The notes under the pieces: model-generated
Databases searched by the model: none
What the model was told of the DNA's origin: nothing
What the model saw: only the letters and a program-made list of their open reading frames with translations
Part shown: positions 1 through 11,180 of the stretch, one piece after another
Layout of the letters: each line of letters opens with the position of its first letter
How positions within the stretch are numbered: position 1 is the first letter of the stretch
Translations under genes and position numbers: made by a program
Origin: Devosia sp. A16
GTDB lineage: Bacteria > Pseudomonadota > Alphaproteobacteria > Rhizobiales > Devosiaceae
Length of the DNA stretch: 64,000 nucleotides
Direction of reading: 5' to 3'
NCBI RefSeq assembly: GCF_001402915.1
Contig: NZ_CP012945.1
Location: forward strand, 1,527,501-1,591,500

Positions 1-902
1 CGGCGACGGCCGCGCTGACCGACCGGGGCAACTACGTGCTCGGCCTCGAGCCGCCCAAGATCGAGTTCCCCGAGGAAGACACCGAGGAAATCAACGTCAA
101 CAACCTGCCCTCGGTCTATCGCTCGATCTGGGAGACGGCGCGCAAGCACGACATCGATGACGCCGTCACCTCGCGTATCGTCGCCATGTTCGCCTACGAC
201 ATCGACCTGACCAAGCGCATCAGCGCCGGCGACTCGATCGAGATCCTCGAAACCGAGAAGGATGCCAGCGGCCATCAGGATCTGCTCTATGTGGCGCTGA
301 AGCTGGGCACCACGACGCGCGAGCTGTTCCGCTTCCGCACCGATGACGGCACGGTGGATTTCTATGATCCGGACGGCGAGACCGGCAAACGCTTCCTCAC
401 CCGCCGGCCCCTGCAGGGCGGCGGTCGGCTGGCAAGCCGCTTCGGCAACCGCGTGCATCCCATCTTCAAGTCGCGCCGCATGCATACCGGCGTCGACCTC
501 GCGGCCAAGACCGGCACGCCGATCTACGCCTCCGGCGACGGAGTGGTGGAAAAAGCGCAGTGGGTCTCCGGCTACGGCAAGTATGTCGAGATCAAGCACG
601 TCAACGGCTTCGAGACCGGCTACGGCCACCAGAGCCGCATTGCCGACGGCATCAAGCCGGGGGTTCGCGTCCGCCAGGGCCAGATCATCGGCTATGTCGG
701 CTCGACCGGTAACTCCACCGGCCCGCATCTGCACTTCGAGATCAAGGTCAACGGCCGTTTCGTCGATCCGCTGAGCGTGAAGCTGCCACGCGACAAGTCG
801 CTGTCGGCCCAGTACGAGGGTAGCTTCGAGCAGACCATCGCGCAGATCCGTGACCTGATGAAGCGCGACGCCGCACCGATGACCGTGGCCGCGCTGAACT
901 AA
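1..902 (+). CDS. M23 family metallopeptidase (LytM-like), 5' end outside the window
   Basis: The frame is open from the left edge (first full codon at base 3) to TAA at 900-902, so the N-terminus is missing. The C-terminal half is a peptidase M23 domain. The zinc ligands of the first motif lie in HTGVD (His at about 483, Asp at about 495), and the second motif GPHLHFE is at about 720-740. Family members are periplasmic or envelope endopeptidases that cut peptidoglycan cross-links, or regulators of amidases. About 130 visible residues precede the catalytic domain and probably belong to the long N-terminal region usual in Hyphomicrobiales M23 proteins. It converges on the drug-exporter gene, with a hairpin between them. 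Substrate cannot be told from the sequence. Confidence 0.9.
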   Translation, partial: ATAALTDRGNYVLGLEPPKIEFPEEDTEEINVNNLPSVYRSIWETARKHDIDDAVTSRIVAMFAYDIDLTKRISAGDSIEILETEKDASGHQDLLYVALKLGTTTRELFRFRTDDGTVDFYDPDGETGKRFLTRRPLQGGGRLASRFGNRVHPIFKSRRMHTGVDLAAKTGTPIYASGDGVVEKAQWVSGYGKYVEIKHVNGFETGYGHQSRIADGIKPGVRVRQGQIIGYVGSTGNSTGPHLHFEIKVNGRFVDPLSVKLPRDKSLSAQYEGSFEQTIAQIRDLMKRDAAPMTVAALN

Positions 903-934
903 GGCCGGCGCTCCTCCTCAGCCAGGCAAGACCT

Positions 935-956
935 CATTCCCGCGGCAGCGGGAATG
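935..956. terminator. hairpin between two convergent genes
   Basis: A perfect 9-bp stem (CATTCCCGC / GCGGGAATG) with a 4-base loop sits between the stop codons of the M23 gene and the MFS gene. There is no T run on either side, so it is a weak bidirectional terminator at best. Confidence 0.4.
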
Positions 957-971
957 TCCGCTGCGGAGCGA

Positions 972-2474
972 CTACCGACGCCGCAACTTGTTCTCCTGGG
1001 TGAACCAGGCGATCACTGCCGAAAGCAGCGCCAGGCCGGCATTGCTGTAGGCGATGGCGGCGAAGGCGGCGTTGTTGGCGCCCTGCCGCGCCGCCTCGAC
1101 ATCGGCGGCAAGCGTTGTATCGGGCTGCATGCCGAAGAACAGCGACAGCTCGGCGAAGCCGCCAAGCGAACGTTCGAACACGAAGGCCGCAACACCCCCC
1201 ATCAACGCCACGGCGAGCAGGCCCGCCACACGCGCCACCGCATTGTTCACCCCCGAGGCGAGGCCGGTGTCGCGATCCTCGACCGAGGTCATCACTGCCG
1301 TGGACAATGGCGACACTACGGCGCTCATGCCGAGCCCCATCAGGATGGTCAGCGGCAGCACGCCCAGCCAGACATTCTGCAGCGGCGCCAGGAGCCCGAG
1401 CAGCGCGAAAGCGATGGCGACGATCACCGCCCCCAGGGTGATCATCGGCCCCGGCCCGACCTTGTCGGAAAGCCGCCCGGCATAGGGCGACAGCACGGTG
1501 AGCGCGATGCCGAACGGCAGGAAGGCGATCGACACCTCCGCCGCGGTGACGCCCCAGCCCCCGATCAGCGTCATCGGCAGGAAGAAGGTCACCGCCGAAA
1601 GCGCGAAGTAGAGCGCGAAGGTCAGGCCCTGCGCGCCCGAGAAGGCGACGTTCCTGAAATGGTAGAGCGGCAGCATGGGCGCCTTGCTGCGCGCCTCCCA
1701 CCAGAGGAACGCGACGAGCGCCACGAGCCCGATCCCGCAATAGAGGATGACATGGCTCAGCACCGGCGCGTTGCCGCCCGTACCGGTCAGCCCGAGCGCG
1801 ATCAGCAGCAGCGCCACGGTGATGAGCGCGCCACCGACGAGGTCGAGCCGCCTCCCGGCTTCCGGCTGATCCGCCGGCACCTTGAGGAACAACAGCGCCA
1901 GCGCAATGCCGCCCAGCGGCAGGTTGATGGCAAACACCAGCCGCCAGCTCCAATCGCCCATGGTGGTGAGGACGAACCCGCCGATCACCGGGCCGAGGAT
2001 GGTGGTGAGCGAGGAGAACGCCGACCACAGCCCGATCGCCTTGCCGCGCTCCTCGCGCGGATAGGCCTTGGCGATGATGGCGAGGCTGCCGGGCACCATC
2101 AGCGCCGCGCCGAGCCCCTGCACCGCCCGGGCGATGATCAGGAAGCTGGGGTTGGGGGCCACGGCGCAGACCAGCGACGCCAGGACGAACAGCACGATGC
2201 CCAGCGCGAAGACGTTGCGCAGCCCGAAGCGGTCGCCGGCTGCGCCGCCGATCAGCAGCAACGAAGCGAGGAACAGCATGTAGGCGTTGGAGATCCACTG
2301 CGCGTCGGCAAGGCTGGCGCCCAGATTGGCGCGAATCGCGGGGGTGGCGATCGACAGCACCGAGCCGTCGATGAACCCCATGGAGGAGGCAAGGATCGCA
2401 GCGACCAGCACATAGATGCGTCGCTCCGGTGGGCAGAACGCCGCCGCCGCTGCGCTCGATCTGGCGTCGTTCAT
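972..2474 (-). CDS. DHA2-family MFS drug exporter (EmrB/QacA type)
   Basis: This 500-residue protein has the hydrophobic profile of a 14-helix major facilitator of the DHA2 drug:H+ antiporter family. The MFS loop 2-3 motif appears as GDRFGLRN. The helix 5 motif C region (GPVIGGF, about residue 160) is typical of exporters. It should sit in the inner membrane and extrude small hydrophobic or cationic compounds by proton antiport. The ATG at 2474 is preceded by AGGAG with good spacing. It stands alone on the minus strand between an M23 gene and a VOC gene, with no regulator beside it, so the substrate is unknown. The family is clear; the specific drug is not. Confidence 0.9.
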   Translation of the reverse strand: MNDARSSAAAAAFCPPERRIYVLVAAILASSMGFIDGSVLSIATPAIRANLGASLADAQWISNAYMLFLASLLLIGGAAGDRFGLRNVFALGIVLFVLASLVCAVAPNPSFLIIARAVQGLGAALMVPGSLAIIAKAYPREERGKAIGLWSAFSSLTTILGPVIGGFVLTTMGDWSWRLVFAINLPLGGIALALLFLKVPADQPEAGRRLDLVGGALITVALLLIALGLTGTGGNAPVLSHVILYCGIGLVALVAFLWWEARSKAPMLPLYHFRNVAFSGAQGLTFALYFALSAVTFFLPMTLIGGWGVTAAEVSIAFLPFGIALTVLSPYAGRLSDKVGPGPMITLGAVIVAIAFALLGLLAPLQNVWLGVLPLTILMGLGMSAVVSPLSTAVMTSVEDRDTGLASGVNNAVARVAGLLAVALMGGVAAFVFERSLGGFAELSLFFGMQPDTTLAADVEAARQGANNAAFAAIAYSNAGLALLSAVIAWFTQENKLRRR

Positions 2475-2551
2475 CTCCGGCTCCTGCTGCTGGGTGCTTT
2501 ACGAAAGGGGCGCTTCCGTCACGAAGCGCGACAAGATCGATCGCCCCCAGC

Positions 2552-2896
2552 CTACGCCTTCTCGATCCATACGGCGAGTTCGTTGCCGCCAGGCTCGCGG
2601 AAGTGAAAGCGACGACCGCCGGGGAAATCGAAGGCGGGCCTGGTGATTTCGCCGCCCGCTGCCAGCACTTCGCGCTCGGCCAGTTCGAGATCCTCGGTGC
2701 GGATCACCGCCAGCGGCTTGTCCGTACGTCCTGCGCTCGCATCGATGCCGGCATCGATGCCCGCGTCGTCGATGGCCTCGTAGGAGGGACCATAGCTGGT
2801 AAAGCTCCAGCCGAACGCTTCGGCGAAGAAGCGGTGACTGTCCAGCGCACTGCTGGAGGGAAACTCGAGGTAGTCGATCTGATAGCGCTGCTTCAT
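2552..2896 (-). CDS. VOC family protein (glyoxalase/bleomycin-resistance fold)
   Basis: At 114 residues it has the length of a single vicinal-oxygen-chelate module pair. Recognisable features are the start KQRYQIDYLEFPS, the central FAEAFGWSF, and the ending FREPGGNELAVW, which contains the usual C-terminal metal-ligand Glu region. VOC proteins are metal-dependent lyases, isomerases or dioxygenases, or drug-binding proteins. Nothing here fixes the reaction. A short Asp/Ile/Ala-rich stretch (DDAGIDAGIDA) in the middle is a small internal repeat. It lies just downstream of the cardiolipin synthase gene on the same strand, 137 bases away. Confidence 0.85.
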   Translation of the reverse strand: MKQRYQIDYLEFPSSSALDSHRFFAEAFGWSFTSYGPSYEAIDDAGIDAGIDASAGRTDKPLAVIRTEDLELAEREVLAAGGEITRPAFDFPGGRRFHFREPGGNELAVWIEKA

Positions 2897-3033
2897 CTTC
2901 CATAGCTCCGTTTGTTCTATCTTTGTTCTCTATCGTACGGCCGCCGTTTCGGCAATCCCGCGGTCATGGCACGGCGCTCGGCTGCCGGGTCACTCGTGCC
3001 GTCCTGCCCGTTGCGCTTCATCGGAAAGAGGGG

Positions 3034-4470
3034 TCACAACACCGGCCCGAGCATCGCCACCGTGTTGTTCCAGATGCGTCGGGCGCCGCCCCAGGCCGAG
3101 ACCTCTGCGGCGTGCACCAGCACGGACGCTTCGATATAGCTCTGCTGGCGCTGCCGCAGCGCCGCGGTCAGCGACAGGTCGGCGATCAGCATGTTGTTCT
3201 CGAAGTTCAGCTCGAAACTGCGCCGGTCCATGTTGGCCGAGCCGATCAGCGCCAGCTCGCCGTCGACCGTCATCGTCTTGGAATGCAGCAGCCCGCCCCG
3301 ATATTCGCGGATGATCACTCCGGCCTCGAGCAGTTCGGCATAATAGCTGTGGCTGGCGGCGGCCACGACCCACGAATCGTTGCGCTCGGGCACGATGAAG
3401 GTGGTCTCGACCCCGCGATAGGCGCTGGCGCAAAGCGCCGCCTGGATGGTTTCGTCAGGCACGTAATAGGGCGTGGTGATCACCAGTTCGCGCCGCGCCG
3501 CGTTCATCACCGAGACGAAGATTTCGGGCATTGCCGAAGGCCGGACGGTCGCGCCGGTGCCGATCACCTGGGCGGCGAACCCAGCCTGGGCGGGCGGCAG
3601 CGGACGCTGCAGCAGTTCGGTGAGGTCGTCCTCGCCGTGCCCCATCCAGTCCGATGCGAACAGGTGCTGGTTCTGCCGCACGATCGGCCCTTCGAGCCGC
3701 ACCATCACATCGACCCACGGCGCGAACTTCGCCTTGGGCGCGAAAGCAGCGTCGGCACAGTTCTGGCTGCCGCAATAGGTGACGGCATTGTCTATGACGA
3801 CGATCTTTCGGTGGTTGCGCATGTCGAGCCGTCCCCATATCGCCCCGATCAGCGGATTGCCGATCGGCATGGCGCGGGCCAGCTGCACGCCGGCCGTCCG
3901 CATGGCGCGCCAGTGTTCCGAACGGATCATGCTGCGCGAGCCGACATCATCCGCCATGACACGGCAGCTGACCCCACGGATCGCCGCCCGCTGCAGCGCC
4001 GCGACGACCTTGAGCCCATTGGTGTCGGGCAGCCAGATGTAGAACAGCAGATGCACGTGGTCGGTCGCCGCGTCGATATCGGCGACCATGGCGTCGATTG
4101 CCGCGTCCGAACTCTCGAGCAGTCGCGCCCGATTGCTGGCGACCGGCGGGTAGCCGCTGACCGAGGTGCCGGCGCGAAACAGCGGCAGCGTCGCTTCGGG
4201 AAGCTGCGCCTCGACATCGGGCGTGCCGAACGGTGGCGGCAGGGTGTCGAACGCCTTGCGCAGTCGTGCGGTGCGGGTGCGCCCGATATTGGTCTCGCCG
4301 ACCAGCACATAGGCGATCATGCCGACCAACGGTGCGATGACGATGATCATCACCCAGGCCAGCCGCGACACCGGCTCGCGATAAGGCCTGAGCAGAGCGC
4401 GGCCGACAAAGAACAGCTGCAGCCCGATTTCGAGCAGCAGCAGCAGCCAGGCGACCGTCGCCCCCTCCAT
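3034..4470 (-). CDS. cls: cardiolipin synthase (phospholipase D superfamily)
   Basis: The protein transfers a phosphatidyl group between two phosphatidylglycerol molecules at the inner membrane to make cardiolipin. Two N-terminal membrane helices (about residues 5-60) precede two PLD domains. The HKD motifs are only partly standard: the first site has HRKIVVIDN and the second HSKTMTVDGELALIGSAN. I start it at ATG 4470, where GGAGGAG lies upstream, giving 478 residues, the usual length for the family; the reading frame extends 38 codons further upstream but without family resemblance. The first site has Asn-His-Arg-Lys, which matches the HxK(x4)D pattern as H-R-K-IVVI-D. It is divergent from the hydrolase gene. 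Confidence 0.92.
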   Translation of the reverse strand: MEGATVAWLLLLLEIGLQLFFVGRALLRPYREPVSRLAWVMIIVIAPLVGMIAYVLVGETNIGRTRTARLRKAFDTLPPPFGTPDVEAQLPEATLPLFRAGTSVSGYPPVASNRARLLESSDAAIDAMVADIDAATDHVHLLFYIWLPDTNGLKVVAALQRAAIRGVSCRVMADDVGSRSMIRSEHWRAMRTAGVQLARAMPIGNPLIGAIWGRLDMRNHRKIVVIDNAVTYCGSQNCADAAFAPKAKFAPWVDVMVRLEGPIVRQNQHLFASDWMGHGEDDLTELLQRPLPPAQAGFAAQVIGTGATVRPSAMPEIFVSVMNAARRELVITTPYYVPDETIQAALCASAYRGVETTFIVPERNDSWVVAAASHSYYAELLEAGVIIREYRGGLLHSKTMTVDGELALIGSANMDRRSFELNFENNMLIADLSLTAALRQRQQSYIEASVLVHAAEVSAWGGARRIWNNTVAMLGPVL

Positions 4471-4627
4471 TCCGTCTCCTCCACCTCTGGCTCGCCACCC
4501 GACAATGGCAGGCGGAGCAGGGCAAAGTCGACCGCCCGACCATGCGAGTTGACGAAAATCGTGCTTAGATGGGAGCGCCGACACGAAAACCGCCGCGGCG
4601 CCGCCCGCGACAAGGGGTCCCGGACCG

Positions 4628-6154
4628 ATGAGCGCACCGGATCACCGCGCGCCGCGCTACGGCTGGTGGGCCGCTTGGGCAGGCCTTGCCTTTGCCGTTG
4701 CGGCTTTGCTGTCGGTGCCGCTCTCCGGCGTGAAGATCAACCATCTCTTTGCCAGCCCGCGCGGCAGCGTCAGCTGGCTCACGCTGTTCCTCGGCGTCGC
4801 GCTGACCGGCGCGCTGTTCTGGTGGCTGCTGCTGGGCCGGGCGCACCGCTTCACCCTGCCGCGCGGCGCTCTCGCCGGCGTGCTGGTGGCGTTCTTCTCC
4901 TACCCGGTGGTGCTGACGCTGACCGACCTGCTGCGCCACGGCAGCCTCGACCCCGAGACCTATGCCAGCCGCGGCAGCAACATCCTGCTGCGCACCATCC
5001 TCACCCAGCTGACCACCGGCTTTGCCTCGACGCTCGCGCTCGCCATGGTCGGGATGGCGCTGGTGCTGGCGCTGCACCGCCGTCATCCCGGAACGGTCAT
5101 CCAGCGGAGCCGACCCGGCTTGTGTCGTACCGTACCCAAGCTGGCGGCCGGTCTGGCGCTGGGTCTCGTCGCCCTGCTGCTCGGGGCTTTTACCGTGCTG
5201 GCCCTTTTGCCGCTCGACACCGCCGGCCTCGGCAGCAATGCTGCCCAGGACAACCCGGCGCTCAGCTATGACGACGCCGTGGCGAGGATCGAGGCGGTGC
5301 GGGGCGAGGAAGCCGGCTTGCCGCTGAACCCGCGTTGCCGCTCGACCCTGTTGACGCATGGCCGCAAGGTTGCGCGCGTCGTGGTGTTCTTCCACGGCCT
5401 GACCAACTGCCCGGCCCAGGCCGAGCAACTGGCGGCAAAGCTGTTCGGGCTCGGCTACAATGTCTACCTCCCGCGCATCCCGCAGCATGGCGACGCCGAC
5501 CAGATGAGCCTCGCGCTCGCCGATCTCACCGCCGAAACGATGATCGCCGTCGGCAATGCGGCGACCGATATCGCCCAGGGGCTGGGCGATGAAGTGGTGG
5601 TCACCGGGCTGTCGGCCGGCGGCATCATCGCCGGCTGGATCGGCCAGCACCGCGCCGATGCCGACCAGTCGATCGCCATCGCGCCGTTCCTCAGCCCCAA
5701 CCTGATCCCGGACTGGGCCAACCATGCGGCGACCGCCCTGCTGCTCAACGCCCCCAATGCAATGGCGTGGTGGGATCCGGCGACGCGCGACAACCCGCCC
5801 GGCATGACCTACGCCTACCCGCGTTACGCCACGCACGGCCTGGCGCAGGTGCTGCGCCTCAGCATCGCGCTGATGGATGATGCTGCGGCGAGGGCCCCGC
5901 TCTCGCCTCGGCTGGGCTTGCTGATCAACGAAGCCGACGACGCCGTGAGCAAGACCAAGATCGAAGAGCTGGCGCTGCACTGGCAGCAGCACGGCGCTGA
6001 CCTGGAGGTGGTGCGACTGCCGCTGGCGCTTGAACTCGGGCACGACCTGATCGACCCGCACCAGCCGACCGGCGACCCGGACTTCGTCTACCAGGTGCTG
6101 GTGGACATGATGAATGGCGTGCCGCCCAAGCTACCGGAGGCTGCCGGTGGGTAG
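4628..6154 (+). CDS. membrane-anchored alpha/beta hydrolase
   Basis: This 508-residue protein begins with about four predicted membrane helices (roughly residues 12-200). A soluble alpha/beta hydrolase domain follows. The oxyanion-hole region is FFHGLTNC, and the nucleophile elbow GLSAG puts the catalytic serine near residue 329. A plausible catalytic His lies in LELGHDLIDP near the C-terminus. Family members are esterases or lipases with varied substrates; the membrane anchor suggests lipid or envelope substrates. It is transcribed away from cardiolipin synthase, from a roughly 157-base gap. The stop codon TAG at 6152-6154 forms part of the edge of a dispersed repeat (see below). The substrate is unknown. 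Confidence 0.8.
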   Translation: MSAPDHRAPRYGWWAAWAGLAFAVAALLSVPLSGVKINHLFASPRGSVSWLTLFLGVALTGALFWWLLLGRAHRFTLPRGALAGVLVAFFSYPVVLTLTDLLRHGSLDPETYASRGSNILLRTILTQLTTGFASTLALAMVGMALVLALHRRHPGTVIQRSRPGLCRTVPKLAAGLALGLVALLLGAFTVLALLPLDTAGLGSNAAQDNPALSYDDAVARIEAVRGEEAGLPLNPRCRSTLLTHGRKVARVVVFFHGLTNCPAQAEQLAAKLFGLGYNVYLPRIPQHGDADQMSLALADLTAETMIAVGNAATDIAQGLGDEVVVTGLSAGGIIAGWIGQHRADADQSIAIAPFLSPNLIPDWANHAATALLLNAPNAMAWWDPATRDNPPGMTYAYPRYATHGLAQVLRLSIALMDDAAARAPLSPRLGLLINEADDAVSKTKIEELALHWQQHGADLEVVRLPLALELGHDLIDPHQPTGDPDFVYQVLVDMMNGVPPKLPEAAGG

Positions 6155-6203
6155 AGCGTTCTCGATTGGGGGCTGATTGGCGTTGGCTTTGCCCCATATC
6201 CGA

Positions 6204-6283
6204 TGTCATCCCTGCGAAAGCAGGGACCCAACTCACAGCCCGCACAGGTGGATAGCTGGATCCCTGCTTTCGCAGGGATGACA
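6204..6283. repeat. REPIN-like palindromic repeat, family A copy 1
   Basis: Two perfect 23-base inverted arms (6204-6226 and 6261-6283) surround a 34-base loop. Each arm is itself a small palindrome, CCCTGCGAAAGCAGGG. The same element occurs at 28047-28125 in the opposite orientation with a recognisably related loop, and conserved bases continue into both flanks. It lies between the hydrolase and clpB genes, which converge. Confidence 0.9.
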
Positions 6284-6355
6284 GCCGGTGGGTGGGTTCA
6301 AGACCGAGCTTAACAATCGCTCCGGCGTGCCTCAGGCGCGAAAAGCCCAACCGCC

Positions 6356-6388
6356 CAAAAAGAAAAGGGCCGGTCGCTGGACCGGCCC
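6356..6388 (-). terminator. rho-independent terminator of clpB
   Basis: Read on the minus strand, an 8-bp GC-rich stem (GGGCCGGT / ACCGGCCC) with a 6-base loop is followed by TTTTCTTTTT. It lies 10 bases after the clpB stop codon. Confidence 0.9.
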
Positions 6389-6397
6389 TCTTGTGCT

Positions 6398-9019
<2,622 letters not shown>

Positions 9020-9192
9020 TCAACTCTCCTCGTCTGGCACGTCGGATCGCCCTGAATGCGGCACGTATCCAACGCCTGAAGCGTTGATTTGGCTCAAACG
9101 AGCCCGCGAAGGCGTCGTCCGAACCAGATCAAGACCCGAGGCCCGCTCGGCGGCGCTCCCTGGTCTCCACGCTGATATGGGGTGCGCCGGGC

Positions 9193-9223
9193 AAAACAAA
9201 AGGCCGGAACTGCTGCCGGCCTT
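9193..9223 (-). terminator. rho-independent terminator of the ABC exporter operon
   Basis: On the minus strand the stem AAGGCCGG / CCGGCCTT with an 8-base loop is followed by TTGTTTTG. It lies about 20 bases after the permease stop codon. Confidence 0.85.
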
Positions 9224-9241
9224 CGATTCATTATCGCTCGC

Positions 9242-10105
9242 CTATTCTGTGCGGGAGAACAGCCGTACGGCGATGCTCAGCAGCACGCCGGAGGCGCCGA
9301 TCACCAGCAACACCTGCAGCGGCACCGGCACGGCAAAGCTGCCCCACCAGATGCCCGGATCGAGCAGAGCGCGGGCTGCCGGAGCCATGTCGAGGCGCTC
9401 GAAGATCACATGCCGGACCGGCTCGACCGCGTAGGTCATGGGGTTGAGATGGGTGACCACCGCCAGCCACGGCGGCAGGTTGGAGAGCGGGAACAGCGCC
9501 CCCGACAGGAACATCAGCGGCGTGATGACGAGTTGCACCAGCGGCATTGCCGCCTGCACCTGCTTGACGCGCGAGGAGAGCAGCAGGCCGAGCGCCGTAA
9601 TCATGAAACTCATCAGGAACAGCAGCAACAGGACCTCGAGCATCATCAACGGATCGTAGGGCACACCCACCAGTCCGGCGAGTGCCAGCACCACGATCGA
9701 CTGGATGGTCGCGACGGTGGCGCCGCCCAGGCACTTGCCGATGAGAATCGAAGTGGTGGATACCGGCGCCACCAGCATTTCGCGCAGGAAGCCGAACTCG
9801 CGGTCCCAGACCATCGAAATGCCGGAAAAGGCGGCGGTGAACAGCACCGACATCGACAACACGCCCGGGAAGAGGAAGGTGCGGAAGTCGACCCCGCCGG
9901 CGCTCGCTGCAACCAGCGAGCCGAGCCCGCTGCCGAGCACGAACAGGAACAGCAGCGGCTGCACCATGCCCGCCACGACGCGGGTACGATCGCGCGAGAA
10001 GCGGATCATCTCCCGCTCCCAGACGACGAGGGCGGCGCGCATCTCGTGCACGAGGCTCGGCTCCGGCACGCGGACGGCGGCGATGCTGGTTTCGGTCATC
10101 TTCAT
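9242..10105 (-). CDS. ABC-2 type exporter permease (DrrB-like)
   Basis: This 287-residue protein has six predicted membrane helices and an ABC2_membrane pattern. A cytoplasmic N-terminus (WEREMIRFSRDRTRVV) is followed by the first helix, and EFGFLREMLVAPVST is the coupling-helix region typical of daunorubicin-type exporters. It should pair with the ATPase encoded just upstream to export a drug or lipid across the inner membrane. Its ATG overlaps the ATPase stop codon by 4 bases (ATGA), so the two are translationally coupled. A terminator follows it. The operon is controlled by the divergent TetR through twin operators. The substrate is unknown. Confidence 0.9.
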   Translation of the reverse strand: MKMTETSIAAVRVPEPSLVHEMRAALVVWEREMIRFSRDRTRVVAGMVQPLLFLFVLGSGLGSLVAASAGGVDFRTFLFPGVLSMSVLFTAAFSGISMVWDREFGFLREMLVAPVSTTSILIGKCLGGATVATIQSIVVLALAGLVGVPYDPLMMLEVLLLLFLMSFMITALGLLLSSRVKQVQAAMPLVQLVITPLMFLSGALFPLSNLPPWLAVVTHLNPMTYAVEPVRHVIFERLDMAPAARALLDPGIWWGSFAVPVPLQVLLVIGASGVLLSIAVRLFSRTE

Positions 10106-11094
10106 GATCTCTCGCGCAAGCGTGCGGCTATCGGGTTGAACTGCCCCTTCGACTGGGCGTCGCGAATGGTGGTGCCGGTATGGCCGAGGAACACATCGTC
10201 GAGGCTGGGCCGGGTGACGGTCACCGAGTGGATGGCGACACCTAGTTTTTCGAACAGCTGCGGCACGAACTGCGCCCCCTCCGGCACCGCAAACGTGACC
10301 TGTCCCTCCGCCATCGCTGCCGTGAGTCCGAAACGGCTGCCGAGCGCGGCGATGGCCGCGGGATTGTCGGCGGTGATGATTTGCACCCGGTCCTTGCCAA
10401 TCGCCGCCTTGAGCGCCGTGGGTGTATCGAGCGCGACGATCCTGCCCTCGCTAATGATGGCGATGCGGTCGCAGTTCTCGGCTTCGTCCATGTAGTGGGT
10501 GGTGACGAATACCGTGATGTCCTCGCGCGCCCGGAGCTCGCGGATATACTGCCAGATCGAAGCGCGGGTCTGCGGGTCGAGCCCGATGGTCGGCTCGTCG
10601 AGAAAGAGGACGCGCGGCGAGTGCAGCAGGCCGCGCGCGATCTCGAGCCGCCGCCGCATGCCGCCAGAAAAGGTCTGGACGAGGTCGCCGCGCCGCTCCC
10701 ACAGCCCGACCATTTCGAGCACTTCGCGCTGACGCAGCTTGGCGGTCGAACGATCGACACCATAGAGCTCGCCATGGAAATGCAGGTTCTGTTCCGCGGT
10801 GAGGTAGCCGTCGAGCGTGGGCTCCTGGAACACCAGCCCGATATTCCGCCGCACCGCATCGCGGTCCGTAGCCACATCGTAGCCGGCGACGCGCGCCTCG
10901 CCGGACGTTGCCTCGACCAGAGTGCAGAGGATCTTGATGGTCGTCGACTTGCCGGCGCCGTTGGGCCCCAAAAAGCCGAAGGTCTCGCCCCGATGCACGG
11001 TCAGATCGATGCCGCGCACCGCCTCGACCGCTTTGTACCGCTTGACGAGGTCGCGCACCTCGACGGCGGGCGGGCTGCTCGAGAACTGGTTCAA
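10102..11094 (-). CDS. ABC exporter ATP-binding subunit (DrrA-like)
   Basis: The nucleotide-binding subunit has Walker A GPNGAGKST, signature FSGGMRRRLEIARG, Walker B LFLDEPTIGLD and a C-terminal extension of about 90 residues as in DrrA/CcmA-type exporters. The start is uncertain because no ATG is available. I prefer TTG at 11094 because GGAGGG lies 4 bases upstream; a second TTG at 11106 would add four residues. A TTG start would keep expression low. It shares an operon with the permease and is divergent from the TetR gene. The gene pair interrupts an otherwise conserved clpB-DUF4167 neighbourhood and is probably accessory. Confidence 0.92.
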   Translation of the reverse strand: MNQFSSSPPAVEVRDLVKRYKAVEAVRGIDLTVHRGETFGFLGPNGAGKSTTIKILCTLVEATSGEARVAGYDVATDRDAVRRNIGLVFQEPTLDGYLTAEQNLHFHGELYGVDRSTAKLRQREVLEMVGLWERRGDLVQTFSGGMRRRLEIARGLLHSPRVLFLDEPTIGLDPQTRASIWQYIRELRAREDITVFVTTHYMDEAENCDRIAIISEGRIVALDTPTALKAAIGKDRVQIITADNPAAIAALGSRFGLTAAMAEGQVTFAVPEGAQFVPQLFEKLGVAIHSVTVTRPSLDDVFLGHTGTTIRDAQSKGQFNPIAARLRERS

Positions 11095-11110
11095 TCCGCC
11101 CTCCAAGGCT

Positions 11111-11160
11111 TCTCTAACACTGTTAGGTATGATAGTTACTTACCCTAACATCGTTAGAGA
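11111..11160. promoter_or_regulatory. twin TetR operators between ABC exporter and tetR
   Basis: Two 13-base palindromes, CTAACACTGTTAG at 11114-11126 and CTAACATCGTTAG at 11145-11157, have centres 31 bases apart. Extended to 19 bases they are TCTCTAACACTGTTAGGTA and ACCCTAACATCGTTAGAGA. As recalled, Tn10 tetO2 is TCCCTATCAGTGATAGAGA, which the second matches at about 14 of 19 positions. The site lies in the 86-base gap between divergent genes, where binding would block both promoters. Confidence 0.85.
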
Positions 11161-11180
11161 GACAAGAGGTGGCATGACCC

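Noticed and set aside
2923-5271. 782-codon frame antisense to the cardiolipin synthase gene
   Set aside because: His/Arg/Asp-rich shadow translation; both flanking genes on the correct strands explain the region.
9020-9120. Sigma-32 heat-shock promoter of clpB
   Set aside because: No acceptable CTTGAA/-10 pair at the right spacing was found; only a short inverted repeat at 9070-9086.
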